Shown here piece by piece: positions 8,613-12,500 of a stretch of DNA of 12,500 nucleotides. The notes below the pieces were generated by a model. The model saw nothing but the letters and a program-made list of their open reading frames with translations. It did not search any database and was not told the DNA's origin. Made by a program: the position numbers and the translations under genes. The DNA lies in NCBI GenBank assembly GCA_012295275.1, contig CM022678.1:17646778-17659277 (forward strand), read 5' to 3'. Source of the DNA: Chrysomallon squamiferum. Taxonomy: Eukaryota > Mollusca > Gastropoda > Neomphalida > Peltospiridae. Position 1 is the first letter of the stretch. The number at the start of each line of letters is the position of its first letter.

Positions 8613-8780
8613 CTAGCGCGTGAGGTCGAGGCTTGGTGGTATTCCAAGTACCAAACGATTTTGCAAATAGCCCACAGAAGAAGGTTAATGCAACGGGAGA
8701 GAAAAAAAGATTATAAGAAATGATCAGAAAAGAAAACGTAATATTAAAAAATAATAATAAAATAAAAATAAACACTAATG

Positions 8781-8817
<37 letters not shown>
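8781..8817. repeat. ATA microsatellite
   Basis: An uninterrupted array of about twelve ATA units lies in the proposed first intron. Confidence 0.9.
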
Positions 8818-8822
<5 letters not shown>

Positions 8823-9069
8823 CACCAGTAATAATAAATAGAATATATTTTGAATGAACTAATAATACTTTATTTAATATTTTATTGATGTAAATTATAG
8901 CCATACTAAATAAACTATTGGCCTCCTAATGAACAAAATAATACAGATTTTACTGATAATAATTAATTTACGATGAAAGACATCGGTTTACATGTATGAA
9001 CATATACATACCTAACTACGCATATGTGCTTCAATTGTAAAACAAGGTCATAATTATGTCTCAATAGAA

Positions 9070-9071
<2 letters not shown>
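8818..9071. other. AT-rich spacer, proposed intron
   Basis: No open frame, RNA gene or repeat beyond short AAT runs is seen. A donor-like gatGTAAAT occurs near 8888, without supporting evidence. Confidence 0.5.

Positions 9072-9110
<39 letters not shown>
9072..9110. repeat. GT microsatellite
   Basis: An uninterrupted GT array of about 19 units. The 96-codon frame starting at 9074 translates this array and then unrelated spacer. Confidence 0.95.
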
Positions 9111-9112
<2 letters not shown>

Positions 9113-9478
9113 CTTAAGAAAACCCCAAGCTGCTTATCGAATCACAGCACCTTATTTCCTCATATTAAGTTAATAATAATAATAATAATAATGAAGCTTT
9201 CTCCCTCTTCACCCCATTCTGTAAGTGGGAAGTACGGACATCATTTGCTGCGGGGGAAATGGGATGTGGTAACGGAATTAAATTATAGCATGATTAAAAA
9301 TGGCAGTTTTCTTTATGCTTCGAAAATAATATTAGCTTCGTTCATCCTTTTATTAATTTACTAATATATCCGTTCATGTATTCTGCCTAGAACAATTCAA
9401 ATGCAAAAAAAAAAATGAATTTATGTGTTAAAAAATTATAATATGAGTATATTCTTCTTCTTCTTCTTTTCTTTATAA
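9111..9478. other. Proposed intron with AAT and TTC short arrays
   Basis: An AAT array lies at about 9172-9191 and a TTC array at 9453-9467. The intervening part has no recognised coding signal. Confidence 0.55.
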
Positions 9479-9508
9479 GTCTATAATTTTGAATATATAA
9501 TTATAGAC
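9479..9508. repeat. Inverted repeat, 10-bp arms, 10-base loop
   Basis: Arms gtctataatt (9479-9488) and aattatagac (9499-9508) are exact inverse complements around a 10-base AT-rich loop. It may be a chance hairpin in AT-rich DNA or the remains of a small inverted-repeat element; no target-site duplication was identified. Confidence 0.6.
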
Positions 9509-9596
9509 CTACAAAAGAGAAACAAAAATTTGAAAACAATATTGTTTTACAATAACTTGTGACCTGTAACAAACAACATCTTCATATTTTATTTGT

Positions 9597-9598
9597 AT

Positions 9599-9629
<31 letters not shown>

Positions 9630-9727
9630 TTATTTCTTGAACACAAACATATATGTACTGTGTATGTATATATAAACAAATACAAATACATGGCCGCACA
9701 TTTATATATATATATATATATATATAT
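9597..9727. repeat. TTTA array followed by TA microsatellite
   Basis: A TTTA array is at 9597-9630 and a TA array at 9703-9727. The antisense 74-codon frame here is a translated simple repeat. Confidence 0.9.
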
Positions 9728-10173
9728 GCCTTTGCATAAATATATACTTATACATGCATTTAATATACATAGACACAGACAGACAGATAGCGATATAGTT
9801 ATGACTGTATCACTATTACCGTAGGGGATAATAAATAAAAGCGCCAAGGACTGTATACACAGTCATATAAAATTCCTGATGATTTGATTTTATATATTAT
9901 AAAAATAATAAATATAAATATTATCGTTTGGGAAACAGAGGGAGCCATTGATTCTTATACTTCATTATAATATATAGAATGGTATTATTTTCAGTTTGTT
10001 GTTCCTCTTATGTAGGTCATTTAATTCTATTTTTGTATTGTAAGATTTAATATTCAATAATGTGAATGGAAAAACATTACATATTTTAAATCAGTATGTC
10101 AAAGTTTTAGAGACAAAGTTCTTGTGTATATATCTTTAGTAAGCTGAATTTAATTTTAAATTATTTTCTGAAC
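9728..10173. other. AT-rich spacer, proposed intron, no gene seen
   Basis: This contains only short TA and CAGA runs near 9770-9790. No coding signal is seen on either strand. Confidence 0.55.
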
Positions 10174-10200
10174 ATAAATAAATAAATAAATAAAAATAAA
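10174..10200. repeat. AAAT tetranucleotide array
   Basis: About six AAAT units. The antisense 72-codon frame beside it is not convincing. Confidence 0.85.
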
Positions 10201-10724
10201 AATGATCAACAGAAACAAATGACGATGAGCTACAAATCGAGTATGAGCGAAACGAGAGACAATGCCATTGTTTTTACACTCGTCATTCAGATACAAATAA
10301 CCCGTCATAGCTGTTTCTTTGTCATTTGTGAAACTGTTATAACAAAAATAAATAGCTTTGTAACGTAAATGCAATTAGGATGATTATTTTCAATTTAATT
10401 TGAGGGTACAGTGATTTGAATGCTAAAAATATCATAGTTATTTCCCTTTGAAACTTTGCCGTAACTAGTCCAAACATTGAGATGCATGCAGGTGCGATTT
10501 TGTCTTCTGCTTGATAAATGAAAGGTAAAAACGTTTTAACTTATAAGAAAATCAGTTTTGTTTACGTATTAAAATTTGGAGAAGGATCTCTGTTGGTCCT
10601 CCTAGATATTAAAAAAAAAAATAAATTAAAAACTTTTAAGTTCAACACTTAATTCAATTTGTTTTTGATAGTATTTTATTAGACATAACTAATGAGTTAC
10701 CATGGGGAACATAATTTCGTGTTG
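10201..10724. other. AT-rich spacer, proposed intron, no gene seen
   Basis: The part at 10201-10350 is somewhat more complex, but has no recognised exon or RNA. The rest is A- and T-run rich. Confidence 0.5.
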
Positions 10725-10747
10725 CTTTTCTTTCTTTCTTTCTTTTC
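10725..10747. repeat. TTTC tetranucleotide array
   Basis: About five TTTC units, a pyrimidine-only stretch. Confidence 0.85.
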
Positions 10748-10914
10748 TAATTTATTTTGTATATATTTTTGAAAACTGTTAATTATTTCATATTTTTTCA
10801 AACTTATCGTTATTATTTATTTGATCTTTTAATAATTTTATTGTTGGTTATTAATAATGTGCATCAAGATTATAGAGAAATGGTAAGCAATGAAAATTTT
10901 AAATTAAATCCATG
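10748..10914. other. AT-rich spacer, proposed intron
   Basis: A 76-codon frame here is Phe/Ile/Tyr rich and consistent with random AT-rich sequence. Confidence 0.5.
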
Positions 10915-10940
10915 TATATATATATATATATATATATATA
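10915..10940. repeat. TA microsatellite
   Basis: An uninterrupted TA array of 13 units. Confidence 0.9.
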
Positions 10941-11159
10941 ATTGTTTTTTTAGCTCATTAAATAACACTAAATACATTTTTGTATAATATTTTTATAGTT
11001 TTCTTTTACATGAGATACGTTTGAAATAAAAATAATAATTAAATTTTAAGAGATAACATTTCATTTACATATTGAAAAATCATTATCAAAATTGTATTAT
11101 TTCCAAAAACATTTTGAAGTACTTTATTTTAAAACAATAACGTCATTCTAAATATTTGC

Positions 11160-11160
<1 letters not shown>

Positions 11161-11197
<37 letters not shown>

Positions 11198-11222
11198 TGA
11201 TAATAATAATAACAATAATAGC
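11161..11222. repeat. AAT microsatellite, interrupted
   Basis: AAT units run at 11161-11193 and again at about 11201-11222 with an aaaatg break. Confidence 0.9.
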
Positions 11223-11372
11223 AATTATCATCACCTTTTGCAGTTGCTGAAGAGGTTGGACAAAATGGATCATACAAAAGTTATTATCTTGGAAGTTATC
11301 TAATCTCATCTCATGGAACAAACATTTTCAAATTGTAATTTAAAATCGAATTCAAGTCATCGACCAAAGTAA
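11223..11372. other. Proposed intron end, no separate feature
   Basis: This is AT-rich non-repetitive DNA that directly precedes the candidate splice acceptor. An in-frame TAA at 11370-11372 bounds the coding frame on the left. Confidence 0.5.
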
Positions 11373-11411
11373 AGCAAAATTAATATACAATTTATTTCAC
11401 TGACATTAAGG
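11373..11411 (+). promoter_or_regulatory. Candidate 3' splice site (end of a 5' UTR intron) just upstream of the start codon
   Basis: The sequence ends in a T-rich run (tttatttcactg) followed by acattaAG at 11409-11410, which would leave only one base (G) before the ATG. A branch-like attaat lies about 30 bases upstream of the AG. The AT-rich, microsatellite-filled DNA upstream looks intronic. The pyrimidine tract is weak and a cactgac word sits too close to the AG to be the branch point. The alternative is that this is ordinary 5' UTR without an intron. Confidence 0.45.
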
Positions 11412-12500
11412 ATGGGTTCCCAGCCAAGCAAATTAGAAATTTTTGAAAAATCTTTGCCATCTGCCCGTGGCTTGCTAGAGTCAGATAAAAGAGTGGAAAC
11501 AACCGCAATGAAGAAACAAGAATGGAAACTACCAGGCAAAAACTTTGTATCTCGGCAGCTTGAGGAACATTATGCATCATCTAACAAGTTAAACGGACAT
11601 TTAAGAAGTTACACATCCGAAACTAATAATATTCCTTCTGCTTTGCAAGACCAAGAAAAATTATCAAAAGTAACTGATGTGAAAACTGATGTGAAAACTG
11701 ATGAAAATCATAACAAAGAACTTCCTTTGACTGAGAACTGTGTGATGGATGTAGATTATTATGTTACAAATGAACAGAGAAATAATGTAACTGATATGCC
11801 CACAGACTATTACATTGACAGAAGTAGTCTGAGCACGTTCACTGTACAGACTGAGGCGGTTGGCACTCCTACAGTAAGTAATGAACTTGAGAACAATATA
11901 AAAGATGCGAACATCTCTCCAAGTCACCACGACATAAAATCTTCATCAGAGTGTTTGGTAGAAATCTTCATTTCAAAAGATAATAATAATGAAGACTGGT
12001 CCTCTGACGCAGAAAGAGGAAATACCTGTGAACAAAAGAAAAGTGTAGAAAGGAAGAAGAAAAAGAAGAAAAGAGTAAAACTGTCTTACACCTCAGAAGA
12101 ACTGGAAGAGAAGAAAGTTAAGATTTTGACAAAAGCTAAAAAATTAATAAACTCCATTTTATCAGCTTCAGGAAATATTAAAAATGGAAAAATCAGTTCG
12201 GAATTTATCAGTGCCTTGAGCAATTTTTCTAAGCTGTATCTTAAAGTTAAGTCACTACAGGAAAGAAAAGTTACACTGGATGAAATAAAGAGTCTTAAAA
12301 TCCAGATTGGGATGGAAGTCTTCAGTTCAAGGGTTATGGATTGCATTTGTGGACTCATGGTTTCAGCTTTAAGTGACGACAGTTTTGTGCCTTCTCATAA
12401 TCATGTGATAAATTTTGTGATTCTTCTCTACTTCACTGAAGTCTCTCCAGCTGTTTCGGAATATGTTTGTCAGTATCCGGGATTCCTGCAGGTTTTAGCA
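11412..12500 (+). CDS. 5' coding exon of an unrecognised, putatively N-myristoylated protein; partial, continues past window end
   Basis: An open frame of 363 codons runs from the ATG to the last base without a stop, far longer than expected in DNA this AT-rich, and its GC content is visibly higher than the flanks. The start is chosen because it is the first in-frame Met after an in-frame TAA at 11370-11372, and it has a strong Kozak context (A at -3, G at +4). The protein begins MGSQPSK: Gly2, Ser6 and Lys7 fit the N-myristoylation consensus, which suggests membrane attachment (inference). Residues 20-205 are hydrophilic and probably disordered, with a TDVK-TDVK repeat at 88-95 and an acidic Ser/Asp patch at 190-201. 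A lysine-rich cluster (209-223) could be a nuclear signal or a membrane-binding patch. Residues 228-363 look helical. The stretch 332-363 (VINFVILLYFTEVSPAVSEY and onward) resembles an armadillo-type helix pair, but this is weak. I do not recognise the family. Short antisense frames here are shadows. Confidence 0.85.
   Translation, partial: MGSQPSKLEIFEKSLPSARGLLESDKRVETTAMKKQEWKLPGKNFVSRQLEEHYASSNKLNGHLRSYTSETNNIPSALQDQEKLSKVTDVKTDVKTDENHNKELPLTENCVMDVDYYVTNEQRNNVTDMPTDYYIDRSSLSTFTVQTEAVGTPTVSNELENNIKDANISPSHHDIKSSSECLVEIFISKDNNNEDWSSDAERGNTCEQKKSVERKKKKKKRVKLSYTSEELEEKKVKILTKAKKLINSILSASGNIKNGKISSEFISALSNFSKLYLKVKSLQERKVTLDEIKSLKIQIGMEVFSSRVMDCICGLMVSALSDDSFVPSHNHVINFVILLYFTEVSPAVSEYVCQYPGFLQVLA

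Larger units (their letters stand above)
8341..8690 (+). promoter_or_regulatory. CpG-dense segment, candidate promoter / first noncoding exon for the gene at 11412
   Basis: By eye I count a little over 20 CpG dinucleotides in about 350 bases, while most of the window has about one per 60-120 bases. The segment holds a perfect CRE at 8605-8612 and an E-box palindrome at 8484-8493. The CRE is followed by a GC-rich stretch (ctagcgcgtgaggtcgagg). It lies upstream, on the correct side, of the only convincing exon, with about 2.7 kb of intron-like DNA between them. No clear TATA box or strong splice donor was found; aag/gttaat near 8682 is a weak candidate donor. An open frame of 80 codons (8481-8723) crosses it but shows no recognisable protein. 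The promoter reading is inference. Confidence 0.4.

Noticed and set aside
8533-8904. 123-codon antisense frame with a Leu run
   Set aside because: The Leu/Ile run is a translated ATA microsatellite and the rest is the reverse of the CpG-rich promoter candidate.
11664-12358. Antisense frames of 88 and 90 codons opposite the main exon
   Set aside because: They are shadows of the long plus-strand coding frame.
1-12500. CRISPR array, prokaryotic operon or phage element
   Set aside because: Repeats are microsatellites or decayed tandem units without CRISPR-like regular spacers, and the window has no bacterial-style gene packing or ribosome binding sites.
1-12500. LINE/LTR reverse transcriptase or transposase fragments
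   Set aside because: No frame showed recognisable catalytic motifs; old, heavily decayed copies cannot be excluded by eye.

Overview
The window looks like intergenic and intronic DNA from a large, repeat-rich animal genome. A cephalopod mollusc (octopus-like) is my best guess. The signs are a strongly AT-rich background, many simple-sequence arrays (GT, TA, AAT/ATT, TTTA, TTTTA, TTTC), several families of decayed 75-165 bp tandem repeats, no bacterial-type gene packing, and a single long open coding exon at the right edge. The organism call is inference; no ribosomal RNA, tRNA or recognisable transposase or reverse transcriptase was found.

Layout. Positions 1-1200 hold low-complexity DNA and a decayed tandem repeat (about ten copies of a motif like GGAGAGGTTCAACAATTAATTC, interrupted by GT arrays). 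Positions 1340-1640 are C-, T/A- and GT-rich simple sequence. Positions 1640-6000 are AT-rich spacer with four separate decayed tandem duplications (2431-2583, 2679-2858, 3455-3800, 4620-4836). Positions 6046-6595 form a long impure trinucleotide tract whose strand bias flips near 6365. From about 6580 CpG density rises, and it peaks at 8341-8690. That segment also holds a perfect CRE (TGACGTCA), a TCACATGTGA E-box palindrome and several CpG-rich words. Two more CRE-type sites lie upstream (7370, 7989). I read this as a candidate promoter and first-exon area for a plus-strand gene. Positions 8700-11410 are AT-rich, microsatellite-filled, and probably the first intron.

The one convincing gene starts at 11412 and remains open to the window end (363 codons, no stop). 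Its ATG lies one base after a possible 3' splice site and has a strong Kozak context. The protein begins MGSQPSK, which fits an N-myristoylation signal. It has a long hydrophilic, Asn/Ser/Asp-rich middle, a lysine-rich cluster near residues 209-223, and a helical C-terminal part that may be the beginning of an armadillo-like fold. I cannot name the gene. No second gene is visible, so nothing can be said about genes acting together beyond the proposed promoter, 5' intron and coding exon arrangement.
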